A stretch of DNA of 64,000 bases from an uncultured Collinsella sp. (GCA_900541015.1 UQIB01000009.1:1-64000), one strand, 5' to 3'. Shown: positions 34,224 to 42,517, counted from the first letter of the stretch. Notes: generated by a model not told the origin, from the sequence alone. Translations and numbers: made by a program.

Positions 34224-34266
34224 ACCAAAAAGGGACAGGTTCATTTTGGCAGGTTTTATATGGGGA
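34224..34266. repeat. AAACCTGCC/GGCAGGTTT repeat, copy 4 (inverted)
   Basis: The complement of the block at 25757-25805: CCAAAAAGGGACAGGTTCAT then TTTGGCAGGTTTTATATGGGG. It lies between the ATPase gene and the divergent GyrI-like gene. Confidence 0.8.
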
Positions 34267-34369
34267 AACGGCAGCTATAGATGAGGCGCCGGGGAGGCAG
34301 AGAAATCATCGACGGGGTCAGGCCGACCGCCAAACACAACGCACGCATCTCAATCTGTCAGCCAAATCA

Positions 34370-34400
34370 TTCGAACAGCTGTTCGTTTCTATGATATGAT
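34370..34400 (+). promoter_or_regulatory. SOS-box-like palindrome and -10 element before the GyrI-like gene
   Basis: TTCGAACAGCTGTTCGT (34370-34386) contains TCGAAC-N4-GTTCG, which agrees with the LexA box of Actinobacteria. A TATGAT hexamer lies at 34395-34400 (and another at 34390-34395), so the palindrome covers the -35 region. Confidence 0.6.
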
Positions 34401-34441
34401 TCAGCCATCTAAGCAGGCCAATACGCAGAAAGGCGGCCAAC

Positions 34442-35080
34442 ATGGCGTTCGACTTTAAGAAGGAATGCAAGGAGCTCTACAAACCTGCAAGCAAGCCGAG
34501 TATCGTAACTGTCCCGCCTATGAGCTACGTTGCCGTTCGCGGAAAGGGCAACCCAAATATCGAAGGTGGCGAGTATCAAAACGCCCTGCCGCTACTTTAC
34601 GGCATCGCCTATACCGTCAAGATGTCGAAGAAAGGCTCAAGGAGTATCGAGGGCTATTTCGACTTTGTGGTACCGCCGCTCGAGGGTTTCTGGTGGCAAG
34701 AGTCCCCGAGCGGCGACATCGATTATGTACGCAAGGACGATTTCAACTTTATCTCGTGCATCCGCCTGCCCGATTTCGTCACCCGAGATGACTTTGACTG
34801 GGCGGTCGCGGAAGCCACGGCCAAAAAGAAACTGGACTTTTCCGCCGTCGAACTGCTTAAAGTTGACGAGGGCCTCTGCGTTCAATGCATGCACACCGGG
34901 CCCTACGACAACGAGCCGGCAACCGTAGACGCCATGCATGAATATGCGACCGAGCAGGGCTATGTCCCCGACTTCTCAGACACCCGTTTGCATCACGAAA
35001 TCTATCTCTCCGATCCACGCAAATGTGCACCGGAGAAACTTAAGACTGTGGTTCGTCATCCTATCAAGCGCGCTGAATAG
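34442..35080 (+). CDS. GyrI-like small-molecule-binding protein
   Basis: A 212-residue single-domain protein of the GyrI-like/SOUL-related superfamily. It starts MAFDFKKECKELYKPASKPS and has the typical first strand VTVPPMSYVAVRGKGNPN, followed by ALPLLYGIAYTVKM and the closing LHHEIYLSDPRKCAPEKLKTVVRHPI. Homologues bind drugs or other small molecules or hydrolyse cyclopropyl compounds; the function of this one is unknown. The promoter contains a palindrome that fits an actinobacterial SOS box, so damage-linked expression is possible. Ribosome site AAAGGCGG. Downstream lies a possible Abi remnant with its own promoter. Confidence 0.82.
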   Translation: MAFDFKKECKELYKPASKPSIVTVPPMSYVAVRGKGNPNIEGGEYQNALPLLYGIAYTVKMSKKGSRSIEGYFDFVVPPLEGFWWQESPSGDIDYVRKDDFNFISCIRLPDFVTRDDFDWAVAEATAKKKLDFSAVELLKVDEGLCVQCMHTGPYDNEPATVDAMHEYATEQGYVPDFSDTRLHHEIYLSDPRKCAPEKLKTVVRHPIKRAE

Positions 35081-35153
35081 CGTGGGGCGTCATTTCACGC
35101 GCTAGGTTTTAAGCCAGCCAACCAGCCGCCTCCTAGGCCGTCCGGTAATAATC

Positions 35154-35236
35154 TTGACGCGGCCCGTCGCATCTTATAAGTTAGTTTTGCTAAAGCTGGA
35201 AAGCCTCTCAACGATGCGCAACTCCAGCTCTTTTTA
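35154..35236 (+). ncRNA. Possible small RNA upstream of the Abi-family remnant
   Basis: Promoter-like TTGACG (35154-35159) and TATAAG (35175-35180) with a 15-base spacer precede a hairpin AGCTGGA/TCCAGCT (35195-35201 and 35223-35229, approximately) followed by CTTTTT, an intrinsic terminator. Also AAGCCTCT (35201-35208) can pair with AGAGGCTT (35242-35249). A terminated RNA right before an Abi_2-type gene resembles the AbiF RNA arrangement. Identity is inferred from position only. Confidence 0.4.
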
Positions 35237-35251
35237 TATCAAGAGGCTTAA

Positions 35252-35392
35252 ATGAAATACCAGAAGTCGTGGATATCCATCAACGAACAGATAGCACTAT
35301 TGACAGAAAACAAGGGTCTTTAGTGCTCCGATCAAAGCGAACTCGAGCGAGCTTTGGTCGAAGTCGGCTACTACAGGCAAAGTACTCGAGCG
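35252..35392 (+). pseudogene. Remnant of an Abi_2-family (AbiD/AbiF-like) abortive infection gene
   Basis: The frame starts MKYQKSWISINEQIALLTEN, typical of the N terminus of Abi_2 proteins (KPxLTxxEQIxLLxxRGL). It meets an in-frame TAG at 35321-35323 after KGL, and the same frame goes on as CSDQSELERALVEVGYYRQST, which again matches the family (RIGYYRLSGY). The similarity then stops at the end of the convergent ogt gene. So a defence gene has been both interrupted by a stop codon and truncated. Of about 300 expected residues, only about 47 codons remain. Confidence 0.6.
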
Positions 35393-35971
35393 TTACTCCT
35401 CGTACGCGCCCTCAAGCCGAAGCAGCCACTCCTTGCGGTCAAGCCCGCCGGCATACCCGTTAAGCGAACCATCGGCGGCAACCACACGATGGCACGGCAC
35501 AATAATCGAAATGGGATTGCGCGCGACCGCGGCCCCCACGGCACGGGGAGACGCAACGGGTGCTTCGTTTCCCGGTACACGATGTCGAGCCGTAACACGC
35601 TGGGCGATCTCACCATACGTAGCGACCTCGCCACGCGGGATAGAAAGCAGCTCAAACCAAACCTCGCGCTGAAACGCCGTACCAATCATATGCAACGGCG
35701 GCGTAAACCGAGGCTCCTGCCCCGCAAAATAAGCATTCAGCCAAGCCCAAGAACGCTCAAGTACCGACGAGGCAGCACCGTTTGTCGGATTCACCGAAGA
35801 CATGCCGCCAGCACCAGAAACCGCATCGGCGCCTTCAACATGTTCGGGATCTTCTTTGAGAAGCGTGGAGCCAAAGTGCTCCTGCCCCTCAAACCAAAGC
35901 CCCGTCAAACCGCGGCCATCAGCGGCAAGCAGGATTTCGCCCAAAGGCGAAGCAAACGTCGTCGTGACCAC
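35393..35971 (-). CDS. ogt: Methylated-DNA-protein-cysteine methyltransferase
   Basis: The 192-residue protein is of the usual Ogt length. The active site is PCHRVV with the methyl-accepting Cys, preceded by NPISII. The helix-turn-helix-like segment GTAFQREVWFELLSIPRGEVATYGEIA is the typical DNA-binding part. The insertion between the N-terminal domain and the active-site domain is somewhat long (about residues 50-75, Ser/Gly-rich). It repairs O6-methylguanine by suicide transfer. The gene lies between the Abi remnant and a repeat-rich stretch. No Ada domain is present. Confidence 0.93.
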   Translation of the reverse strand: MVTTTFASPLGEILLAADGRGLTGLWFEGQEHFGSTLLKEDPEHVEGADAVSGAGGMSSVNPTNGAASSVLERSWAWLNAYFAGQEPRFTPPLHMIGTAFQREVWFELLSIPRGEVATYGEIAQRVTARHRVPGNEAPVASPRAVGAAVARNPISIIVPCHRVVAADGSLNGYAGGLDRKEWLLRLEGAYEE

Positions 35972-36218
35972 CAGCGGCTCCTTTCAAAACTCCGCAAACA
36001 TAATACCGCGAACTGTGCAGACAACCCCAATCGACCCCAAAGTCACCCAAAGCAGCAGGCGTGCAGCGCCGCAGCTGCCGCACGACCCCAAAGTCCCCAA
36101 AGGCGGCAGGCGCGAAGCGCCGAGGCCGCCGCCGGGACCAGGGCCCGCAACGGCCACGTGCCCCCGCATCAGCCCAGCGGCCCCAACCAACAACGGCCCC
36201 ATCGCAGGCCGCTCGCAA
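35972..36218. other. Gene-free repeat-rich stretch before ogt
   Basis: No gene is supported. The stretch holds a tandem pair of 51-base hairpin units (36032-36133) and GC-rich low-complexity sequence. Confidence 0.6.
36032..36133. repeat. Tandem pair of 51-base hairpin units
   Basis: Both units begin CGACCCCAAAGT, then CCCAAAG, then a hairpin. Unit 1 (36032-36082) folds GCAGC-AGGCG with CGCC-GCAGCTGC; unit 2 (36083-36133) folds GGCGGC-GGCGC with GCGCC-GGCCGCC. Leader sequence is conserved while the stems differ by paired changes. Confidence 0.6.
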
Positions 36219-36375
36219 CAGCGTCACCGCAGGCGGGGGCCGGGCTTGGTTTCAGAACACTCCGCAGACCAGTGTGGCGCCTTGTCCGCGGCTCCGAAGG
36301 AGCAGGACAAGGCGCCACACATGGTCGAGGACGTTCTGAAAACTAAGCCCGGCCCCCGCCGGACAGGTCACACTA
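36219..36375 (-). ncRNA. Stop-codon-anchored long hairpin, family I, element D (after asd)
   Basis: In the asd mRNA the outermost helix pairs the stop codon and next bases (36375 to 36366) with 36219-36228, nine of ten positions pairing including two wobbles. Main helix: 36232-36258 with 36333-36360 (one bulge). Internal loop strands read CGTCCTCGACCATG and CTGGTCTGCGGAGT, so the inner GGAC/GTCC helix of elements A and B is here GACC/GGTC. Inner hairpin near 36272-36320 is perfectly paired. Confidence 0.72.
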
Positions 36376-37398
36376 CTCGCAGAGCAGCTTAGCGATCTGG
36401 ACGGCGTTGGTTGCCGCGCCCTTACGGATTTGGTCGCCGCAGCACCAGAAGGTGATGCCACGCGCGGCCTCGGGGTTCGAGATGTCGCGGCGCACACGGC
36501 CAACCCAAATCAGGTCCTGGTCGGAGGTGTCCATCGGCATGGGGAAGCGGTCGTGCGCATCCTCGGCGCTCATATCGTCAACCAGCTTGACGCCGGGAGC
36601 TGCAGCCAGCGCAGCACGGGCCTCCTCGACCGTAATATCGCGCTCAAACTCGAGCGTAATGCTCTCGGAGTGCGAACGCAGCACGGGCACGCGCACGCAG
36701 GTGCAGTTCACGCGCAGCTCGGGCAGATGCATGATCTTGCGGCCCTCGTTCTGCAGTTTCATCTCCTCGGAGGTAAAGCCCTCCTCCTTGACGCCGCCAA
36801 TCTGCGGAATCAGGTTGCTCGCCAGCTGGGCGGCAAACGCGCGCGGCTCGGGAATCTCCTCGCCACGGCCCAGGGCGGCCAGCTGAGCCTCGAGCTCGGC
36901 CATACCGGGAGCGCCAGCACCCGAAGCCGCCTGGTACGTCGAGACGATCATGCGCTTCACGCCAGCGAGCTGATGTAGCGGCCACGTGGGGACCAGGCCG
37001 ATAATGGTCGCGCAGTTGGGATTGGCGATAAGGCCGTGATGCCATTTGATATCGTCGGCATTGATCTCGGGCACAACCAGCGGCACCTCGGGATCCATGC
37101 GGAAGGCATGGCTGTTGTCGACCACGACGGCGCCGCGCTTGACGGCCTCGGGCAGTAGCTCCTTCGCGATGTCGTCGCCGGCAGCTCCAAGCACAATGTC
37201 ACAGCCCTCAAAGGCCTCGGGACAAGCCTCTTCGATCACGATCTGCTCGCCACGGAACTCGACGGTCTTGCCCGCAGAACGCGCGCTCGCCAGCAGCTTG
37301 AGCTTGCCAACCGGGAACTCCTGCTCGTTGAGGCACTCGAGCATCTGGGTGCCCACGGCTCCCGTCGCGCCCAAAATAGCAACCGTGTACTGTTTCAT
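36373..37398 (-). CDS. asd: Aspartate-semialdehyde dehydrogenase
   Basis: From ATG 37398 (ribosome site AAAGGGGGAAG) the protein has 341 residues and begins MKQYTVAILGATGAVGTQML with the NADP-binding glycine motif. The catalytic Cys is in IANPNCATIIGLV, and the later GAGAPGMAELEAQLAAL and RVPVLRSHSESI segments match the family. It reduces aspartyl phosphate to aspartate semialdehyde, the branch point to lysine, threonine and methionine. It lies downstream of lysC on the same strand; a 10-bp hairpin (37473-37499) lies between. The 3' end is family I element D. Confidence 0.95.
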   Translation of the reverse strand: MKQYTVAILGATGAVGTQMLECLNEQEFPVGKLKLLASARSAGKTVEFRGEQIVIEEACPEAFEGCDIVLGAAGDDIAKELLPEAVKRGAVVVDNSHAFRMDPEVPLVVPEINADDIKWHHGLIANPNCATIIGLVPTWPLHQLAGVKRMIVSTYQAASGAGAPGMAELEAQLAALGRGEEIPEPRAFAAQLASNLIPQIGGVKEEGFTSEEMKLQNEGRKIMHLPELRVNCTCVRVPVLRSHSESITLEFERDITVEEARAALAAAPGVKLVDDMSAEDAHDRFPMPMDTSDQDLIWVGRVRRDISNPEAARGITFWCCGDQIRKGAATNAVQIAKLLCE

Positions 37399-37472
37399 GC
37401 TTCCCCCTTTAAAGGTTGTGGCTTTTGCCCGCACGCCAAGCAGGCCGATTATTGTTGCCAGTGTATACAAGA

Positions 37473-37499
37473 ACGGGGCGGGCACGAAACCCGCCCCGT
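37473..37499 (-). terminator. Hairpin between lysC and asd
   Basis: Perfect arms ACGGGGCGGG and CCCGCCCCGT with a seven-base loop. There is no T-tract on the minus strand; it may be a partial terminator or processing site within the operon. Confidence 0.55.
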
Positions 37500-37571
37500 C
37501 GAAACGAAACCGAAACGAAACGCCCCGCCATAGATTTTTGAGGCAAGTCCAAAAATCTACTGGGATAGCAG

Positions 37572-38960
37572 CTACTTGTGGAGCGCGACCAGAGCGGGAT
37601 CGACCGGCGCGGGAGCCTCCAGATCGGAGACCTTCACAATGCCGTTCTCGTCGGAGAAGGCGCGGTAAATGGTCTGAATCGCCAGATCAAAGTCCTTCTC
37701 CTCCACACCGATGATGATATTGATCTCGTCGCAGCTCTGCGAAATCATACGCACGCTCACGCCAGCCTGGCCAAGCATGCCAAACAGGTGGCCCGAGATG
37801 CCGGCACGACCGCGCAGGTTACGGCCGACGGTCGCGATAAGTGCCAGACCCTCGACAACCTCGATCTCGAGCGGCTCGACCTCCTGCTGAATGTCGCCCA
37901 CGAGCGAGTACAGTGAATCGTGAACGTCCCGCTCCTGCACCACGGCGCCAAAGCGGTCGACACCGGTGGGCATGTGCTCGACGGAAACGTCATAGCGCTC
38001 GAACACCGAAAGCGCACGGCGCATAAAGCCGACGCGGGGCTTGGTGCGGTCGCGGGCGACGTTGATGGCGACAAAACCGCGCTTGCCGGTCACGCCGGTA
38101 ATGATGGGCTCCGCCTCGCCTTCATCAGCCGTCTCGCTAATGATGGTGCCGGGGTCCTGCGGCGCATTGGTGTTCTTGATGACCAGCGGAATGCCTGCCT
38201 CGCGCACGGGGAACACGGCTTCCTCGTGCAGGACGCTTGCGCCCATGTACGAAAGCTCGCGCAGCTCCTCGTAGGTAACGCGCGCAATGGGCTGAGCCTC
38301 CGGAACAATACGCGGATCCGCAGAATAGAAACCCGAGACGTCGGTCCAGTTCTCGTAAAGGTCGGCGCCCAGGCACTTAGCCAAAATCGAGCCCGAGATA
38401 TCGCCGCCGCCACGATCGAGCAGCTTGATCTGGCCCTCACGCGTCGCGCCGTAGAAACCGGGCATAACAAAGCCGCCCTGCTGACCGTACTCCTGCACCA
38501 GCTCGGAGGTGCGGTTCATGCTGAGCGTACCGTCGTGATGGAACGCAACGACCGTCGCGGCATCCAGGAACGGCAGGCCCAGGTACTCGGCCATCAGGCG
38601 GGCGGTGAAGTACTCACCGCGGCTCACAAGCTCCTCGGTGGAGTAACCGCCCGAGCGGGCGCGCTCGGCAAAGGCCGCGAACTCCTCGCGGATGGGATAG
38701 GTAAGCTCCAGCTCGTCAGCAATATCAAAATAGCGCTGGCCAATGTCCTCGAGCAACTCCTCGCACGACACGTGATACTTAACGTGCGCGTTAACCAGGT
38801 AGAGCAGGTCGGTCACCTTGGTGTCGCCCTTAAAGCGGCGACCGCAGGCAGAAACCACCACAAAACGGCGGGCAGAGTCGGCATCGACGATGGCCTTGAT
38901 CTTCTTGAAGTGTTCGGCGTCGGCGACCGACGAGCCGCCAAACTTGGCAATCTTAATCAT
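37572..38960 (-). CDS. lysC: Aspartate kinase
   Basis: A 462-residue monofunctional aspartokinase. The kinase domain starts MIKIAKFGGSSVADAEHF and contains FVMPGFYGATREGQIKLLDRGGGD and the ENWTDVSGFYSADPRIV region. The C-terminal 160 residues are two ACT domains (from about TGVTGKRGFVAINV and then GLALIATVGRNLRGRAGI), the site of lysine/threonine feedback. It phosphorylates aspartate, the first step of the pathway completed by asd, and thrC/thrB nearby. It is divergent from thrC; the two promoters share about 100 bases. No lysine riboswitch is visible in that gap. Confidence 0.95.
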   Translation of the reverse strand: MIKIAKFGGSSVADAEHFKKIKAIVDADSARRFVVVSACGRRFKGDTKVTDLLYLVNAHVKYHVSCEELLEDIGQRYFDIADELELTYPIREEFAAFAERARSGGYSTEELVSRGEYFTARLMAEYLGLPFLDAATVVAFHHDGTLSMNRTSELVQEYGQQGGFVMPGFYGATREGQIKLLDRGGGDISGSILAKCLGADLYENWTDVSGFYSADPRIVPEAQPIARVTYEELRELSYMGASVLHEEAVFPVREAGIPLVIKNTNAPQDPGTIISETADEGEAEPIITGVTGKRGFVAINVARDRTKPRVGFMRRALSVFERYDVSVEHMPTGVDRFGAVVQERDVHDSLYSLVGDIQQEVEPLEIEVVEGLALIATVGRNLRGRAGISGHLFGMLGQAGVSVRMISQSCDEINIIIGVEEKDFDLAIQTIYRAFSDENGIVKVSDLEAPAPVDPALVALHK

Positions 38961-39063
38961 GGGCTGGAGGTTACCTTTCTAAAAGCCTCTGCGAACCTAT
39001 TTTGCGTGCTCTGATACCATGGTTTCACCGATTGGGACCAAGGCATCCGAGGAGCAGTGTTAT

Positions 39064-40581
39064 ATGGGAACTTATCATAGTACACGAGGACGCACTTTAT
39101 CGTGCTCAAGTAAGGTGGCAATCCGTACCGGCATCGCTCCCGACGGGGGTTTGTTTGTCTCGGACGAGCTCGGCACCCAGCAGGTCGATATCAGCTCGCT
39201 TGCAGCTAAATCGTACTTTGAAATCGCTCAAGATGTGTTGGGAATGTTACTGAATGATTACACGGCCGAAGAAATTTCGGCGTGTGTCGACGAGGCATAC
39301 CGCGGCACGTTCGCGAGTGAAGAGGTTACGCCGCTCGTCAAACTCGACGCTGCGCCGGGTGTTGACGCCCCTCAGACCTATGTGATGGAACTCTTTGGCG
39401 GCCCTACAAGCGCCTTCAAGGACGTCGCCCTGCAGATGCTCCCCCGTCTGATGGCCCGCACTTCCGCCAAGGACGGCGGCGCCGAGCGCATTATGATTGT
39501 CACCGCCACATCGGGCGACACGGGCAAGGCTGCGCTCGCCGGTTTTGCCGACGCTCCGGGCACGGGCATCACCGTCTTTTATCCCGAGGGCAAGGTTAGC
39601 CGCGTCCAGAACCTGCAGATGTCCACGCAGGAGGGCGACAACGTCGCCGTCTGCGGCATCCGCGGCAACTTTGACGACGCCCAGAGCGCCGTCAAGCGCA
39701 TCTTTGCCGATAAGGAGCTTGCCGAGCGCCTGGAAGCCGCCGGCACGGTGCTTTCGAGCGCCAACTCTATCAATGTCGGCCGTCTGGTACCGCAGGTCGT
39801 CTACTACTTTGCCGCCTATGCGCAGCTGCTGCGCGCCGGCGCTATCGAGGCTGGCGACGCCGTAGAGTTCTGTGTGCCCACCGGCAACTTTGGCGACATC
39901 CTGGCCGGCTACTATGCCAAGCGCATGGGTCTGCCCGTCGCCAAGCTCATCGTCGCGAGCGACAAGAACAACGTTCTGGCCGACTTCCTGACCACCGGCG
40001 TTTACGACCGCAACCGTCCGTTCTTCACGACCATCTCGCCGTCGATGGACATCCTTATCAGCTCCAACCTGGAGCGCATGTTGTACTTCCTGTCCGACGG
40101 CGACTGCGAGCTCGTTGCCGGCCTTATGGAGCAGCTTGCCCAGACCGGCCGCTACGAGGTGCCCGCCGAGCTGCTGGCCAAGATCCAGAGCGTGTTTGGC
40201 TGCGGCTGGGCCAGCGAGGACGAGGTCCGCACTGCCATCAAGAGCTGCTGGGATGCAAACGGCTACGTGATTGACCCGCACACCGCTTGCGGCTATCACG
40301 TCTTCGAAAAGGTCGCTCCCGCCGAGGGCGTCAAGGCCCGCGTGCTACTTTCGACCGCCAGCCCCTACAAATTCCCGCGCGCCTGCTGCGACGCCCTGGG
40401 CCTCGACGTTCCCGAGGACGACTTTGAGGCCATGCACGTGCTCGAGCAGGCAACCAACACGGTCGCCCCGGCACAGCTCGCCGAACTCGAGTCCAAGCCC
40501 GTCCGCTTCGAAGACGTCTGCGACGTCGATGAGATGGCCAGCTACGTAGAGCAGGCTGCAAAAAAGATGGCAACCAACTAA
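39064..40581 (+). CDS. thrC: Threonine synthase
   Basis: From ATG 39064 (GAGGAG site) the protein has 505 residues and starts MGTYHSTRGRTLSCSSKVAI. The family pattern RGTFASEEVTPLVKLD precedes the PLP-lysine motif GGPTSAFKDVALQMLPRLM. ATSGDTGKAALAGF is the phosphate-binding loop and PTGNFGDILAGYYAKRMGLP follows. It converts O-phosphohomoserine to threonine. thrB follows after a terminator and a folded element, so the two genes may be only partly co-transcribed. Confidence 0.95.
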   Translation: MGTYHSTRGRTLSCSSKVAIRTGIAPDGGLFVSDELGTQQVDISSLAAKSYFEIAQDVLGMLLNDYTAEEISACVDEAYRGTFASEEVTPLVKLDAAPGVDAPQTYVMELFGGPTSAFKDVALQMLPRLMARTSAKDGGAERIMIVTATSGDTGKAALAGFADAPGTGITVFYPEGKVSRVQNLQMSTQEGDNVAVCGIRGNFDDAQSAVKRIFADKELAERLEAAGTVLSSANSINVGRLVPQVVYYFAAYAQLLRAGAIEAGDAVEFCVPTGNFGDILAGYYAKRMGLPVAKLIVASDKNNVLADFLTTGVYDRNRPFFTTISPSMDILISSNLERMLYFLSDGDCELVAGLMEQLAQTGRYEVPAELLAKIQSVFGCGWASEDEVRTAIKSCWDANGYVIDPHTACGYHVFEKVAPAEGVKARVLLSTASPYKFPRACCDALGLDVPEDDFEAMHVLEQATNTVAPAQLAELESKPVRFEDVCDVDEMASYVEQAAKKMATN

Positions 40582-40591
40582 ACCCCATATA

Positions 40592-40628
40592 AGGCGCTGG
40601 CGAAAGCCGGCGCACTTTCTTTTAATTT
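40592..40628 (+). terminator. Intrinsic terminator after thrC
   Basis: GGCGC-GGC / GCC-GCGC stem with a GAAA loop and the tail ACTTTCTTTTAATTT. Confidence 0.85.
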
Positions 40629-40658
40629 GGCTCCCCAGCGCGGTGAGGAGACGGCGTA

Positions 40659-40769
40659 GGTCGGTTTCACGCTTGCTCCGTCGCGAGTTCCGCACGAGCC
40701 GAAGGCCACTAAATGTGGCCTTCGTGCGAGCAGGACTGTCCGAGCAGCGGAGCAAGCGTGAAACCGACC
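40659..40769. repeat. Long imperfect hairpin before thrB, loose member E of family I
   Basis: A perfect 22-base outer helix (40659-40680 with 40748-40769) encloses a hairpin CGAAGGCCAC/GTGGCCTTCG and the strands GTTCCGCA and TGTCCGAG, which recur in family I. The 3' arm ends three bases before the thrB ribosome site CCAGGAGGA. No stop codon is involved. Confidence 0.65.
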
Positions 40770-40788
40770 CCCAGGAGGACCAACAACA

Positions 40789-41670
40789 ATGATCAAGATC
40801 ACCGTCCCCGCCACCAGCGCAAACCTAGGCATTGGCTACGACACCCTCGGCATGGCCGTAAGCCTCTACTCGCACTTTACCTTCGAGCGCACCGACAAGC
40901 TCACCATCACGGGCTGCCCCGAGGAATTCCAAAACGAGAACAACCTGGTCTACGTGAGTTTTGTGGATGCGCTGGCCGCATGGGGCGAGCCGGCCTTCCC
41001 CGTCGCCATTGACATTCAGACTGACGTTCCCGTCGCCCGCGGCCTGGGCTCCAGCTCCACCTGCGTCGTCGCCGGCATTATGGCCGCCGCCGCACTGACA
41101 GGCCACACTGTCGACCGCGCCGAGCTCGTCCGCATTGCCACCGAGGTCGAGGGCCATCCCGATAACGTCGCCCCCGCTATCCTGGGCGGCGCCGTCTGCT
41201 CCTTTACGCCGACCGATTCACTCCCCCAGTGCCTGCGCTACGAGGTGAGCAATCGCTTGCGTTTTATTACCGTGATTCCACCTTACGAGGTGCACACGAG
41301 TGAGGCGCGCAAGGTCGTGCCACAGGAGATTCCGCTCTCCACCGCCGTGTGGCAGATGGGCCGCATCGCCGGCATGACGCGCGGCTTGGAGACTGGTGAC
41401 CTGGACCTGATTGCCGCCGCCAATGACGACCGCATTCAGGAGCCCTATCGTCGCCGCCTGATTCCCGACTACAACGCCGTGCGCGACACCTGCCTTAACG
41501 GCGGCGCCAAGACCATCTGGATCAGCGGCTCGGGCTCGACCCTCATGGCCGTGACCGACGACACCATCGTGGCAAAGTTCCTGCAGGTCAAGCTGCGCGA
41601 GCAGTTCCCCAAGTGTGACACGCACATTCTGACGTGCGACACCGAGGGCGCTCAAATCGAGTACCTGTAG
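40789..41670 (+). CDS. thrB: Homoserine kinase
   Basis: A 293-residue GHMP kinase. It starts MIKITVPATSANLGIGYDTL and has the ATP-binding motif PVARGLGSSSTCVVAG and the C-terminal GSGSTLMAV motif. It phosphorylates homoserine to give the substrate of ThrC, encoded directly upstream. Ribosome site CCAGGAGGA follows a large hairpin (40659-40769). The stop codon lies within the outermost helix of family I element C. Confidence 0.95.
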   Translation: MIKITVPATSANLGIGYDTLGMAVSLYSHFTFERTDKLTITGCPEEFQNENNLVYVSFVDALAAWGEPAFPVAIDIQTDVPVARGLGSSSTCVVAGIMAAAALTGHTVDRAELVRIATEVEGHPDNVAPAILGGAVCSFTPTDSLPQCLRYEVSNRLRFITVIPPYEVHTSEARKVVPQEIPLSTAVWQMGRIAGMTRGLETGDLDLIAAANDDRIQEPYRRRLIPDYNAVRDTCLNGGAKTIWISGSGSTLMAVTDDTIVAKFLQVKLREQFPKCDTHILTCDTEGAQIEYL

Positions 41671-41849
41671 ACATCCTCCCCATATACCTGTCCGGGACGG
41701 TCGGGATATTCCCTCAAAATCGTCCTCGCGCATGAAAGCCCCTTGTCCTGCTCCTACGGAGCGACGGACAAGGGGCCTTCGCGCTGCGGAATGATTTTGA
41801 GGGAATATCCCGAACGTCCCTGCGCCTACCTTGCTGAGGATGTCTACAG
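41665..41849 (+). ncRNA. Stop-codon-anchored long hairpin, family I, element C (after thrB)
   Basis: Outermost helix: 41665-41678 with 41836-41849, 14 perfect pairs including the thrB stop codon. Main helix: 41694-41720 with 41794-41820 (25 of 27 paired). Internal loop strands CGTCCTCGCGCATG and GCGCTGCGGAATG, so the inner helix is GCGC/GCGC here. Inner hairpin: GCCCCTTGTCC with GGACAAGGGGC. It lies between convergent thrB and engB. Confidence 0.75.
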
Positions 41850-41926
41850 GGACCCACGCTTTGAAGGGGCGCCGGGCTGATAGTTGATTTTTATTGGCAG
41901 GGGCTCTTGCTGGTAAGGGGCACTTA

Positions 41927-42517
41927 CTAGAGGCAGGCCTCGGCGATGCGCTTTTTGAGCTCGTCGATGCCGGCGCCGGTCTGAGAGCTTGTGATGATCA
42001 CGTTCTCGGCCGGAACGTTGAGCTGCTTTTTGATGGCTGCTGCTTGGCGGGCCTGCTGGGTACGGCTGAGTTTGTCGGCCTTGGTGAGGCAGACGATAAA
42101 GTTGAACTCGTTGCCCTGCAGATAGTCGATCATGTCATGGTCGAGCTTGCTCGGGTCGTGACGAATATCCACCAGCGACACAACCAGGTTAAAGCTACGC
42201 TCCGAGTCGAAGAAGTCGCCGATAAGCTCGGCCCAGCGGTCGCGCTCGGCCTTGGAGCGACGCGCGAAGCCGTAGCCCGGCAGGTCCACAAAGTGCACGT
42301 CGTCGGCCTCGAAGAAATTGATATTGCTCGTCTTGCCCGGCGTACTCGAAACCTTGACCAGGTTCTTGCGACCAAAGAGCTTGTTCATAATCGACGACTT
42401 GCCCACGTTGGAGCGGCCAACAAAGCTCACCTCGGGACAGGTGGACTCGGGGATCTGCGAAACCTTGCCGTAGCTGGCGACGAACTTGGCAAGCTGGTAG
42501 TTAATTGAATCGGCCAT
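41927..42517 (-). CDS. engB: GTP-binding protein EngB/YsxC
   Basis: The protein (196 residues) begins MADSINYQLAKFVASYGKVS behind AAGGAG. G motifs are complete: G1 GRSNVGKSS, G2 region SSTPGKTSNIN, G3 DLPGYG, G4 TKADK and G5 TSSQTG. EngB is an essential GTPase of large ribosomal subunit assembly. The short TTG/GTG-type alternative start six bases upstream is rejected in favour of the ATG with better spacing. The gene seems monocistronic. Confidence 0.95.
   Translation of the reverse strand: MADSINYQLAKFVASYGKVSQIPESTCPEVSFVGRSNVGKSSIMNKLFGRKNLVKVSSTPGKTSNINFFEADDVHFVDLPGYGFARRSKAERDRWAELIGDFFDSERSFNLVVSLVDIRHDPSKLDHDMIDYLQGNEFNFIVCLTKADKLSRTQQARQAAAIKKQLNVPAENVIITSSQTGAGIDELKKRIAEACL

Noticed and set aside
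38961..39063. Lysine riboswitch before lysC
   Set aside because: The gap to thrC is only about 100 bases and shows no five-helix structure.
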